From assembly GCA_007116495.1 (NCBI GenBank), contig SKIJ01000055.1, positions 1 through 64,000 of the forward strand: a stretch of DNA of 64,000 bases, written 5' to 3'. The first letter of the stretch is position 1; each line of letters starts with the position of its first letter. A program made the position numbers and the translations under genes. A model generated the notes under the pieces. The model searched no databases and was not told where the DNA came from. It saw nothing but the letters and a program-made list of their open reading frames with translations. Of the stretch, positions 1 through 8,075 are shown piece after piece. This stretch comes from Cryomorphaceae bacterium (GTDB lineage: Bacteria > Bacteroidota > Bacteroidia > Flavobacteriales > Schleiferiaceae).

Positions 1-729
1 TATTACATTTGTCCAAGGTGTTGATGACAAAGGCGCAGTTGTAGTCCCTGTTCGCATATAAATCTTCATTTCTACATCTTTACCGGGCAATGTACCACCA
101 TCGTCCTTTTCAAATCCAATGGATTCTATGGTTGACCCGGGTGTAATGCCGGCTGCGATCAACTCAGCTTCTTCAAAAATAGCAAATCCTCTATTTGAGT
201 TATTTCCTGAAGTCGCATTAAATCTATAAATAGGAAAGTATAAACTGTTGTTTGCAACTGTTGTCCCAAACCCAATTTGAACCGAAATTGACCCGCCTCC
301 TAAAGGCCCTACATATTCTCCTGTTGTTACACGACAACCTGTTGCAGTGTTACAAGATGCATCTGCAGCAATATGCAATCGATACGTTCCCGTGGAAGGT
401 ATCGATGCTGTTAATGGTGTGGGACCGTGATCAATTACGGTATTTGATGCATCCGTTACTGTTAAATAATCCGTGGCAATAGAAGAAGTAAATTCATATT
501 GACCGTCATCATTGATGGTCAACGTTGCATACTCAGATGCCCAATTACAGGTTGAAATCGTTACTGCCGGTGAACTGGCATCATTTAATGTGGCTGAACC
601 AAAAGGTGAGGTCATGATACACTGCGCACCCACATTATGCACAAACACCCCCATAAAGAGCATTGTCAACGGCACGACCAGCCGGTTTAAAAAACCACTG
701 GATTTTTTTACTTTTTTGTAAACTTTCAT
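1..729 (-). CDS. secreted/cell-surface protein, partial (C-terminus beyond left edge)
   Basis: Minus-strand open frame starting at the CAT at 727-729: MKVYKKVKKSSGFLNRLVVPLTMLFMGVFVHNVGAQCIMTSPFGSATLND..., with a signal peptide; frame stays open to position 1. Absent from the ORF track because it has no stop in the window. Confidence 0.8.
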   Translation of the reverse strand, partial: MKVYKKVKKSSGFLNRLVVPLTMLFMGVFVHNVGAQCIMTSPFGSATLNDASSPAVTISTCNWASEYATLTINDDGQYEFTSSIATDYLTVTDASNTVIDHGPTPLTASIPSTGTYRLHIAADASCNTATGCRVTTGEYVGPLGGGSISVQIGFGTTVANNSLYFPIYRFNATSGNNSNRGFAIFEEAELIAAGITPGSTIESIGFEKDDGGTLPGKDVEMKIYMRTGTTTAPLSSTPWTNVI

Positions 730-1085
730 CATTAATTAAATTTTCGTTTGTTAAGTAGCTCTAATATACATCAATATGTTTGTTTTCAAAATGATATTTT
801 ACTTTATTTTTTAAATTAAAAATTTATTTTAATCATATTATTAATAAATATAATGCAATATTTTAATTACAAAAAACATGTCTTTAAATCAAAAAAAGCA
901 TTGGTGATTTTACTAAATATATTGTAATAACCACTAATAAATTAAGATTATTGATATTTTACATTTAATCAAATTTAAGATTTATATGACATCTTTAATA
1001 ACAAATAAATAATAGAAAAATAAACGTTTAATGAAGCAATGAAGAACAAACATGGCCAATTGGCAAAACAATGATATCTATTTAT

Positions 1086-1093
1086 TAACTTTG
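1086..1093 (+). promoter_or_regulatory. Bacteroidota-type -7 element TAACTTTG upstream of the MbnP-like gene
   Basis: Matches TAnnTTTG 17 nt upstream of the ATG at 1111. Confidence 0.5.
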
Positions 1094-1110
1094 CAAAAAG
1101 CTATTATCAA

Positions 1111-1872
1111 ATGATTTACAAACCATCTTCACATTTTTTCCTCTTAGCAGTTTCTCTAATGGTCATATCACTTACCTGCAGCTGCAAATCAAACAATGAC
1201 GACGAAGATGATCCCCACACACCCATCAACACATCCGGAATGACAATAAACACGGCTTTGGTTTGGGGCAATGAAACGCTGGATGTTATTTCGAATACGA
1301 TGTATACCGATGACCAAAGACCGGTAAAGATATTTTCACCACAACTATACATATCAGAAGTTCGTTTCATCAATGGAGATGGCGATACCATACACGAAAA
1401 CGAGGTTCTTTTTCTCAGTGCAATAAATGAAACCATTACCCTAGAAGACGTTCCTGAAGCACAGTACGAGCAAATTATATTTACGCTTGGCCTCCCAGTA
1501 TACATCAATAAAGCTGTTCGTCCTATAGACTTTGATATGGATCACCCCCTCGCTCCAAAGTCTCCCAATATGTGGTGGAACTGGGACGACGGTTACATCT
1601 TTGCCCGCATCGAAGGTCTTACCAATCACCAAACTCCGGCTATTGACTCTCTAACGGATAATTTTTCGTGGCACCTAGGGTTTTCAGAAAACGCCATGGA
1701 AGATATCGTATTAGATCTGCCTGCTCATGGCGATTGGGCGCTGGCATTCGACATCAAACACTTATTTTCTCAAGTACGCATTCCCGAGGAAATGTTTACA
1801 CTTAATGTGAGACGATCGCAAGTTGACGCCAACATCGCTTTTGTAATGCGAGAGTCATTTATCATTAAGTGA
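1111..1872 (+). CDS. MbnP-like family lipoprotein (copper-binding type)
   Basis: Lipoprotein signal (ISLTCSCKSN). Motif MWWNWDDGYIFARIEG and LYISEVRFINGDG strand pattern resemble the MbnP family; a diheme peroxidase lies nearby. Confidence 0.8.
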   Translation: MIYKPSSHFFLLAVSLMVISLTCSCKSNNDDEDDPHTPINTSGMTINTALVWGNETLDVISNTMYTDDQRPVKIFSPQLYISEVRFINGDGDTIHENEVLFLSAINETITLEDVPEAQYEQIIFTLGLPVYINKAVRPIDFDMDHPLAPKSPNMWWNWDDGYIFARIEGLTNHQTPAIDSLTDNFSWHLGFSENAMEDIVLDLPAHGDWALAFDIKHLFSQVRIPEEMFTLNVRRSQVDANIAFVMRESFIIK

Positions 1873-2838
1873 TTCTCTAAGTGCATTAAGTTCACTCATC
1901 AACACACTTAAATCTTGTTTCATTAACGCAACAAAGGATTCTACTTGATCCAATAAATTAGACCTATTGGACAGTTGCTCGGCGGCATATTTGCCGCCAT
2001 CACCAAAATACAAGGCAATCTCTTGTTGATTAGTCTCTTTATCAAAACGATTAAAACGCTTCCAACGCGCCACCAGCTCTTCCCTTAAGGTCAACCCTTC
2101 TCTGGAAATGGAGCTGCCTCCATTTAAATAGTACCAAACCGAAGGCGGGAATAGAGAAGATGTCTTGTTTCCATTCCACATTTCAGCCAAATGATTGCGC
2201 TGATGATAAAACATGACATTGGTTTTCTGAAAGAATATAAATCCCGCCAAAACAACTTCCGACAAAGCGGTTGTGATTCCAATCCATTCGGCAGCCAATT
2301 CATTACCCGCACTCAAAAACGCAACGGCAGACAATGCACCTACTGCACCTATTGAAATGGCCGCTACAGTTAGTCTCGTTTCTCTTGACGATTGGCTATT
2401 GAGCAAATAACCGGCTATCTGCTCAGCGCGCTCTTCTTCACAATCAATCTCGGCCGCAGTAGCTGAAACTTCCAGCGAGGCTTGCTGCAACTTCCACTGA
2501 ATGGATTCCATTTGCATCAATAGGTTCAATTGCTGCTCTATATTCACAGCACTGTCTTGCACGCCTAACACAAATGCCTCAATCTCATCTTCTACCTGAA
2601 TGGCGCGCATGATGCGCAAGCTCTCTTCAGAAAAAATGTCCGACAAAATGGTAGAAATTGGTTTTTCACTGAACGACTGTGGCAACTCCGATTCGTCATA
2701 TTGATAATCCGGTAATTGCTGACAAACACTGCGTTCTAAGGTCGCATAAACACCTTTTAACTCCGTGGTTTTACACGAAGAAATAAATAAAACGACGCCT
2801 AAAAAAATGACTTGCTTGATTAATGTCAAAACTTTCAT
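1855..2838 (-). CDS. hypothetical lipoprotein, 327 aa, with one or two internal hydrophobic helices
   Basis: N-terminal lipobox-like VVLFISSCKT; hydrophobic segment VAAISIGAVGALSAVAFLSAG; no recognised family. Confidence 0.7.
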   Translation of the reverse strand: MKVLTLIKQVIFLGVVLFISSCKTTELKGVYATLERSVCQQLPDYQYDESELPQSFSEKPISTILSDIFSEESLRIMRAIQVEDEIEAFVLGVQDSAVNIEQQLNLLMQMESIQWKLQQASLEVSATAAEIDCEEERAEQIAGYLLNSQSSRETRLTVAAISIGAVGALSAVAFLSAGNELAAEWIGITTALSEVVLAGFIFFQKTNVMFYHQRNHLAEMWNGNKTSSLFPPSVWYYLNGGSSISREGLTLREELVARWKRFNRFDKETNQQEIALYFGDGGKYAAEQLSNRSNLLDQVESFVALMKQDLSVLMSELNALRESLNDK

Positions 2839-4073
2839 CAGCTGGATTGTTTATACATTTTTTTAAATATATCGTCGTAAGGCACTTTAAAATACTGCTT
2901 GGGTTGCGCTATGTAAATCCCTTTTGGTCCGGAAAAAATATAGGCAAATACACAGGCAATGATAATATAAATACCACCCGTAAGTCCAAACAGTTCCAGC
3001 CCCATCACCGTACAAGCCAGTGGTGTGTTTGTGGCACCGGCAAAGACCGCCACAAAGCCCATACCTGCAAGCAACGCCAAAGGCAAAGGCACAAAATATG
3101 CCAATGCGTTACCAAGTGTTGCCCCTACAAAAAACAAAGGAGTGACCTCTCCTCCTTTAAACCCTGCGCCCAATGTAAAGGCCGTGAAAAGTGTTTTTAC
3201 CAAAAAATCATATGCCGGTAATTTATTTTGAAAAGCCTCCTCGATTATTGGAATACCAAGTCCAATATACTTTGTTGTTCCAATGGCAAATACCACAACT
3301 GCGAGAACAGCTCCCCCTACTACCGGACGCAATGGCGAATAACGGAAATAATTACCAAATAAACTTCCGAAAAGGTGATTGGATTGCGAAAAGGTAAAAG
3401 CGCCAAATCCAAAAATCACACCTGCTAAAGCCGCCCAAAAAATATTTTGCATTGTAAAAACAGGTGTACTGACAATATACATGTCGTACATGGTGTGATG
3501 CACCTGTAATGCCATACACGTCCAGTCGCCAACAAAAGCAGCAATCATAATGGGTATCAATCGCTTCCACCTAAAACTATCCAATCTAAGTACCTCAAAA
3601 GCAAAAATGGTTGCCGCCCACGGTGTACCAAAAACCGAAGCAAAACCGGCAGAAGTTCCCATCATCAACAGCAGTCTGCGATCGACATTGGACATCTTTA
3701 GCCATTTTGTGAAGCGATCGGCAATGGCCGCTCCCATTTGGATAGCTGTTCCCTCTCGACCTGCACTACCTCCAAATAAATGGGTGATGATGGTACCCAA
3801 CAAAACCATGGGAGCCATTCTAAATGGAATAATCTTTTTGGGCTCTTGGTACTCCTCGATGATTTGGTTGTTGCCCCGAACCACAGACTTTCCGTATTTG
3901 TAATATCCCCAACCAATCAACAAACCCGCCAAAGGCAAGAACAAAATAATCCAAACATTATCTTCTCGGTAATCGGTTGCCCAATGGAGTGCGTGTAGAA
4001 AAATTGCTGAAGCCGCGCCACCGCCAATACCTACCAAAACCGATACGAGTAGCCAACGGGCCAACATTTTCAT
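2838..4073 (-). CDS. ClC-type channel/transporter, CLC-F (fluoride/proton antiporter)-like clade
   Basis: GGSAGREGTAIQMG, VVRGNNQIIEEYQEPKKIIP and FKGGEVTPLFFVGATLGNA; multiple TM segments. GNN...GREGT pattern resembles CLC-F rather than chloride CLCs (GSGIP...GREGP). Confidence 0.88.
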   Translation of the reverse strand: MKMLARWLLVSVLVGIGGGAASAIFLHALHWATDYREDNVWIILFLPLAGLLIGWGYYKYGKSVVRGNNQIIEEYQEPKKIIPFRMAPMVLLGTIITHLFGGSAGREGTAIQMGAAIADRFTKWLKMSNVDRRLLLMMGTSAGFASVFGTPWAATIFAFEVLRLDSFRWKRLIPIMIAAFVGDWTCMALQVHHTMYDMYIVSTPVFTMQNIFWAALAGVIFGFGAFTFSQSNHLFGSLFGNYFRYSPLRPVVGGAVLAVVVFAIGTTKYIGLGIPIIEEAFQNKLPAYDFLVKTLFTAFTLGAGFKGGEVTPLFFVGATLGNALAYFVPLPLALLAGMGFVAVFAGATNTPLACTVMGLELFGLTGGIYIIIACVFAYIFSGPKGIYIAQPKQYFKVPYDDIFKKMYKQSS

Positions 4074-4089
4074 ACTATATGATTTTTGA

Positions 4090-4097
4090 CAAAAGTA
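4090..4097 (-). promoter_or_regulatory. -7 element TACTTTTG (minus strand) for the ClC gene
   Basis: CAAAAGTA on + strand, 16 nt upstream of the ClC start at 4073. Confidence 0.45.
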
Positions 4098-4131
4098 AAT
4101 GTTGTTGCAGTTAAGTACAAATCAAAGGTTG

Positions 4132-4139
4132 TATCTTTG
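4132..4139 (+). promoter_or_regulatory. -7 element TATCTTTG immediately upstream of the cytochrome c peroxidase gene
   Basis: TAnnTTTG match, 4 nt before the likely ATG at 4144. Confidence 0.5.
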
Positions 4140-4143
4140 TATT

Positions 4144-5133
4144 ATGCTAAAGTTGATGAATGTTGCCGCTGTCGTACTCGTCTTTTTGATGCTGATTTCT
4201 CAGTGCAAAATGGAAGAGGAAAAATCAACCGGCTTTCCCGTTCCCCATCACGGGTTTGCTGAATTACCCGTTCCTGACGACAACCCCATGAGGCCGGAAG
4301 CCATTGCTTTGGGGCGCAAACTTTTTTTTGATCCGCTGTTATCACGCGACAGTAGCATTTCTTGTGGCAGTTGTCATTTCCCCGAAAAAGCATTCACCGA
4401 TGGACGCTCGGTGAGCATTGGCGTGAAAGGGCGAAAAGGCACACGAAACGCCCCTACCCTTTACAACGTGGCCTATCACCCTTACTTTTTTCTTGAAGGT
4501 GGTAACCCAGTATTAGAGACACAAATGCTTGGTCCACTGGAAACACCGGAAGAAATGGACTTCAATATGGTAGAATTGACAAGGCGACTGGAAAAACACC
4601 CGGAGTATCCATCATTATTTGCCGAAGCATTTCCCGATAGAACCGTGGAGCCCTACACCATTTCACGCGCCATTGCGGCCTACGAACGTTCTCTCTTGAG
4701 CGGCAACAGCGACTTCGACCAATTCTACTTCTTTGGGGATAGTTCAGTCCTGAGTAAAGAACAACTAAGAGGATGGCAGATTTTTAAAACGTCGTGTACC
4801 CATTGCCACAGCAGCTTTACGCTCAGTCATTTTAAATTTGAAAACATTGGCCTGTATGAACACTACGAAGATTATGGACGAATGCGGGTAACTCGTGACA
4901 CGGCTGACTGGGGAAAGGTGAAAACCCCAACGCTAAGAAATATAGCACTAACAGCACCCTACATGCACGACGGCAGCATGCATTCACTGAGAGAAGTCAT
5001 CGAACATTATAATCAAGGCGGAAAAGACCACCCCAACAAAAGCCCATTGATTCAACCCCTTAATCTAAGCGATACCGATAAAGATGCGTTGGAGGCGTTT
5101 TTGCATGCGTTGACCGATGTTTCTATAAACTAG
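4144..5133 (+). CDS. cytochrome c peroxidase / MauG-MbnH-like diheme lipoprotein
   Basis: Two CxxCH motifs (CGSCH, CTHCH); KLFFDPLLSRDSSISCGSCHFPEKAFTDG and APYMHDGSMHSLREVIEHYNQGG. ORF track start is 4099; lipoprotein signal MLKLMNVAAVVLVFLMLISQC fits the 4144 start. Confidence 0.93.
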   Translation: MLKLMNVAAVVLVFLMLISQCKMEEEKSTGFPVPHHGFAELPVPDDNPMRPEAIALGRKLFFDPLLSRDSSISCGSCHFPEKAFTDGRSVSIGVKGRKGTRNAPTLYNVAYHPYFFLEGGNPVLETQMLGPLETPEEMDFNMVELTRRLEKHPEYPSLFAEAFPDRTVEPYTISRAIAAYERSLLSGNSDFDQFYFFGDSSVLSKEQLRGWQIFKTSCTHCHSSFTLSHFKFENIGLYEHYEDYGRMRVTRDTADWGKVKTPTLRNIALTAPYMHDGSMHSLREVIEHYNQGGKDHPNKSPLIQPLNLSDTDKDALEAFLHALTDVSIN

Positions 5134-5155
5134 TAGAGACGTAGCATGCTGTGTT

Positions 5156-5205
5156 TTTTTTCACCCGTAGAGACGTAGCATGCTACGTCTCTACGGGTGA
5201 AAAAA
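5156..5205. repeat. perfect 50-bp palindrome (ttttttcacccgtagagacgtagca/tgctacgtctctacgggtgaaaaaa); REP/MITE-like, possibly also a bidirectional terminator
   Basis: 25-bp arms, direct inspection; 18 bp of the left arm and centre (gtagagacgtagcatgct) recur at 5133-5150. Confidence 0.9.
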
Positions 5206-5237
5206 TGACATTTTTCCAATTCCAAAAAAAATTGTTA

Positions 5238-5245
5238 TACTTTTG
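5238..5245 (+). promoter_or_regulatory. -7 element TACTTTTG upstream of aroK
   Basis: TAnnTTTG match, only 2 nt before the first ATG (5248) and 20 nt before an internal ATG (5266). Confidence 0.5.
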
Positions 5246-5247
5246 CA

Positions 5248-5787
5248 ATGAAAAAACCATCTTTTATGGAAAATGAATACCCTGAAAAAATAGCGTTGAT
5301 TGGATATATGGGCGCCGGCAAAACGCATATGGGAAGAGCGTTAGCTGCGCATCTCAAACGCCCATTTTTTGATCTCGACGGCGTTGTAGGGCAGATGTGT
5401 GGATGCAACCAATCGGACCTTATGCGAAGAAAGGGAGAAATGGCGTTTCGCGAAGCAGAAAACAAAGCCTTACAAATGGTGCTTTCTAAGGATAATTTCG
5501 TGCTGGCCTGTGGAGGAGGCACGCCTGCTTATTACGATAACATAGATCTATTGACATCTGAGGCAAAGGTTGTTTACCTCGATTGTAAAATTCCCACACT
5601 GGCAAAACGCTTGTTGCCGGAAAAAACGCAACGTCCCCTCATTGAAAAAATTGAGGATGAAGAATTAGAAGAGTTTATTGCTAAGCATCTATTCGAGCGT
5701 CGCCCGTATTACGAGAAAGCCCACATTCGTGTTGCGGCTGATGAATTAACCATAGAAGAACTGGCTTCTCATCTTACCGGTGAATGA
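5248..5787 (+). CDS. aroK: shikimate kinase
   Basis: Walker A GYMGAGKTHMG, FFDLDG, FREAENKAL, CGGGTPAY. True start may be 5266 (MENEYPEKIALIGYMGAGK). Confidence 0.92.
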   Translation: MKKPSFMENEYPEKIALIGYMGAGKTHMGRALAAHLKRPFFDLDGVVGQMCGCNQSDLMRRKGEMAFREAENKALQMVLSKDNFVLACGGGTPAYYDNIDLLTSEAKVVYLDCKIPTLAKRLLPEKTQRPLIEKIEDEELEEFIAKHLFERRPYYEKAHIRVAADELTIEELASHLTGE

Positions 5788-6902
5788 CGCACCACTCGGC
5801 TGTAAACGCCTTCATACATCGGTGCAATATTGGTGATGTCGTATAGCAGTGACCGTCGCTTGGCTCCCACTCTTAATGTTTCTTCAAGGGCAGCATCAGA
5901 AAACAGTTGCTTAATGAATTTCACCATGGCGTCTACATCTCCAACATTTGCAGTGAACCCTGTTTCTCCGTGAATATTAACCTCCGGTAATCCACCTGTA
6001 TTACTGCTTATTACCGGTACACCACAAGCCATTGCTTCCAGTGCCGCCAAACCAAAACTCTCTTTTTCAGACGGAAGTAAAAACACGTCCGTACATCTAA
6101 GTATACGATCAATATCTAAAACTTTTCCCGTAAAAATAACGTGTTCGACGACGCCTAATTCTTGGGCCAACATACGAGCGCGTTCTTTTTCCGGCCCATC
6201 ACCAACCATGATTAAGCGCACGTGTGATTCCTCACGAAGCTGAGCAAAAACGCGAATGATGTCATTTAACCGTTTTACAGGTCTAAAATTACTAATATGC
6301 GTCAGTATTCGTTCTCCATTGGGTGCAAACTGCTTGCGCAAACACTCTTTAGGCTCCTCGTAAAGTGTGCGATCGATGAAATTGGGAATGACCTCAATCT
6401 CCTTTTTGATGTTGAATAACGCATTGGTATCGGACTTCAAACTCTCAGATACACTTGTAACGATATCAGAAGAGTTGATGCTAAAGTTAACCGCATCTCG
6501 ATAAATGGGGTTTTTTCCAACTAGGGTAATATCTGTTCCGTGAAGCGTGGTAATAACAGGAATATGAATGCCTTCAACGGCCAATATTTGTTTAGCCATG
6601 TGGGCGGCATATGCGTGAGGTATGGCATAGTGCACGTGCAACACATCGAGTTTCCACTTGCGAATGGTTTGTACCATCTTTGAGCTCAAAGCCAATTCGT
6701 AAGGTTGATAGTGAAACAGCGGATAATCGTGCATGCTTACTTCATGATAAAACGTATTCGGTTGTACTGTATTGAGGCGTACCGGTTGATCGTAAGTGAT
6801 AAAGTGTGCTTGATGGCCTTTTTGCGCTAAATATTTACCAAGTTCAGTGGCTATTACACCTGATCCACCAAACGTTGGATAGCATACAATCCCTATGTTC
6901 AT
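5769..6902 (-). CDS. bshA: N-acetyl-alpha-D-glucosaminyl L-malate synthase (bacillithiol biosynthesis glycosyltransferase)
   Basis: MNIGIVCYPTFGGSGVIATELGKYLAQKGHQAHFITYDQPVRL; GT4 C-terminal motif EKESFGLAALEAMACGVPVISSNTGGLPEV. Confidence 0.93.
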   Translation of the reverse strand: MNIGIVCYPTFGGSGVIATELGKYLAQKGHQAHFITYDQPVRLNTVQPNTFYHEVSMHDYPLFHYQPYELALSSKMVQTIRKWKLDVLHVHYAIPHAYAAHMAKQILAVEGIHIPVITTLHGTDITLVGKNPIYRDAVNFSINSSDIVTSVSESLKSDTNALFNIKKEIEVIPNFIDRTLYEEPKECLRKQFAPNGERILTHISNFRPVKRLNDIIRVFAQLREESHVRLIMVGDGPEKERARMLAQELGVVEHVIFTGKVLDIDRILRCTDVFLLPSEKESFGLAALEAMACGVPVISSNTGGLPEVNIHGETGFTANVGDVDAMVKFIKQLFSDAALEETLRVGAKRRSLLYDITNIAPMYEGVYSRVVRHSPVR

Positions 6903-6919
6903 TCATTCTGTATTTGCTA

Positions 6920-6927
6920 CAAAAATA
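6920..6927 (-). promoter_or_regulatory. -7 element TATTTTTG (minus strand) for bshA
   Basis: CAAAAATA on + strand, 17 nt upstream of the bshA start. Confidence 0.4.
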
Positions 6928-6976
6928 CCCTTTGTGAATTACCTAATATCAACGAAATTTGTAAAAAATATTGAAT

Positions 6977-7603
6977 ATGGCTGAATACATTAAAATTTAC
7001 CCCGAAAACCCCAACGAGCGTCACATACATCACGTTGTAGAAGTGCTTAAAAGCGGTGGTGTTATTATCTATCCCACCGATACCGTTTACTCGTTTGGCT
7101 GCGATATCACCAATTCAAAAGCCGTAGAAAGGGTAGCTCGTTTAAAGGGGATCAAACCCGAGAAAGCAGACTTTTCGATCATTTTTAATGATTTATCTAT
7201 GCTATCAACCTACACGAAGTCTGTTGACACGCCTACGTTTAAAATATTGAAGAAAGCACTTCCTGGACCGTTCACATTTATCCTGTCGGCCAGCAACGCC
7301 ATTCCCAAACTTTTTAAAAACAAAAAGAAAACCGTGGGCATTCGCATCCCTGATAACAGCATTCCCTGTGCATTGGTTGAAGCATTGGGAAATCCCATTA
7401 TTGCATCGTCTGTGCACGATGAAGATGACATCATCGAGTACACCACAGATCCTGAGTTAATATTGGAAAAATTTGACAACCAGGTTGACCTTGTTATAGA
7501 CGGTGGGTTTGGCGATAATTTCGCCTCAACCGTCGTCGATTTTACAGGGCGCGAACCTGAGGTTTTAAGAAGCGGAAAAGGAGACTTTGACGCAATATTT
7601 TAA
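6977..7603 (+). CDS. YciO/Sua5/YrdC family protein (L-threonylcarbamoyladenylate synthase-like)
   Basis: GGVIIYPTDTVYSFGCDITN, KALPGPFTFILSAS, TVGIRIPDN; likely start MAEYIKIYP at 6977. Confidence 0.88.
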   Translation: MAEYIKIYPENPNERHIHHVVEVLKSGGVIIYPTDTVYSFGCDITNSKAVERVARLKGIKPEKADFSIIFNDLSMLSTYTKSVDTPTFKILKKALPGPFTFILSASNAIPKLFKNKKKTVGIRIPDNSIPCALVEALGNPIIASSVHDEDDIIEYTTDPELILEKFDNQVDLVIDGGFGDNFASTVVDFTGREPEVLRSGKGDFDAIF

Positions 7604-7615
7604 TTCAATACCACT

Positions 7616-8002
7616 ATGAAAACAATCATTAATACCAAACAAGCACCAACGCCAATTGGCCCGTATAATCAAGCTGTTATAGCAAATGGCATTGTTTATT
7701 GCAGCGGCCAGGTTGCCATTAACCCCAAAGACGGATCATTTTGCAATGGGAGCATTGCCGAAGAAACGAAAATGGTACTTGCCAATCTCAAAGCTGTACT
7801 CGATTCGGCAAACAGTGGAATAAAGCAGGTTATCAAATGCTCTATTTTTTTGACAAACATGGATGATTTCAATGAGGTCAATCGCGTGTACGCAGATGTA
7901 TTTAGCAATGCAGACGCGCCAGCAAGAGAAACCGTTGAAGTATCTCGATTACCGGCAAACGCAAGAGTTGAAATTTCGTGTATTGCATTGACTGATGTAT
8001 GA
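7616..8002 (+). CDS. ridA: RidA family 2-iminobutanoate/2-iminopropanoate deaminase
   Basis: APTPIGPYNQAVIANGIVYCSGQVAINP; PARETVEVSRLPANARVEI. Confidence 0.93.
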   Translation: MKTIINTKQAPTPIGPYNQAVIANGIVYCSGQVAINPKDGSFCNGSIAEETKMVLANLKAVLDSANSGIKQVIKCSIFLTNMDDFNEVNRVYADVFSNADAPARETVEVSRLPANARVEISCIALTDV

Positions 8003-8029
8003 GCTCAAGTAACTTGTGATGAAATAAAA

Positions 8030-8051
8030 AAGCCGGTCAGTTGACCGGCTT
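8030..8051. terminator. bidirectional intrinsic terminator (aagccggtca-gt-tgaccggctt)
   Basis: 10-bp perfect stem between convergent genes with A-tract and T-tract flanks. Confidence 0.85.
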
Positions 8052-8075
8052 CTTTATTTCGAAACATCAAATCGC

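Noticed and set aside
252-721. Small + strand ORFs (76 and 69 aa) at the left edge
   Set aside because: They are antisense to the minus-strand secreted-protein CDS running off the edge and have no protein-like features.
4074-4143. Fluoride riboswitch upstream of the CLC-F-like gene
   Set aside because: The ~70-bp intergenic region shows no recognisable fluoride aptamer features and is occupied by divergent -7 boxes.
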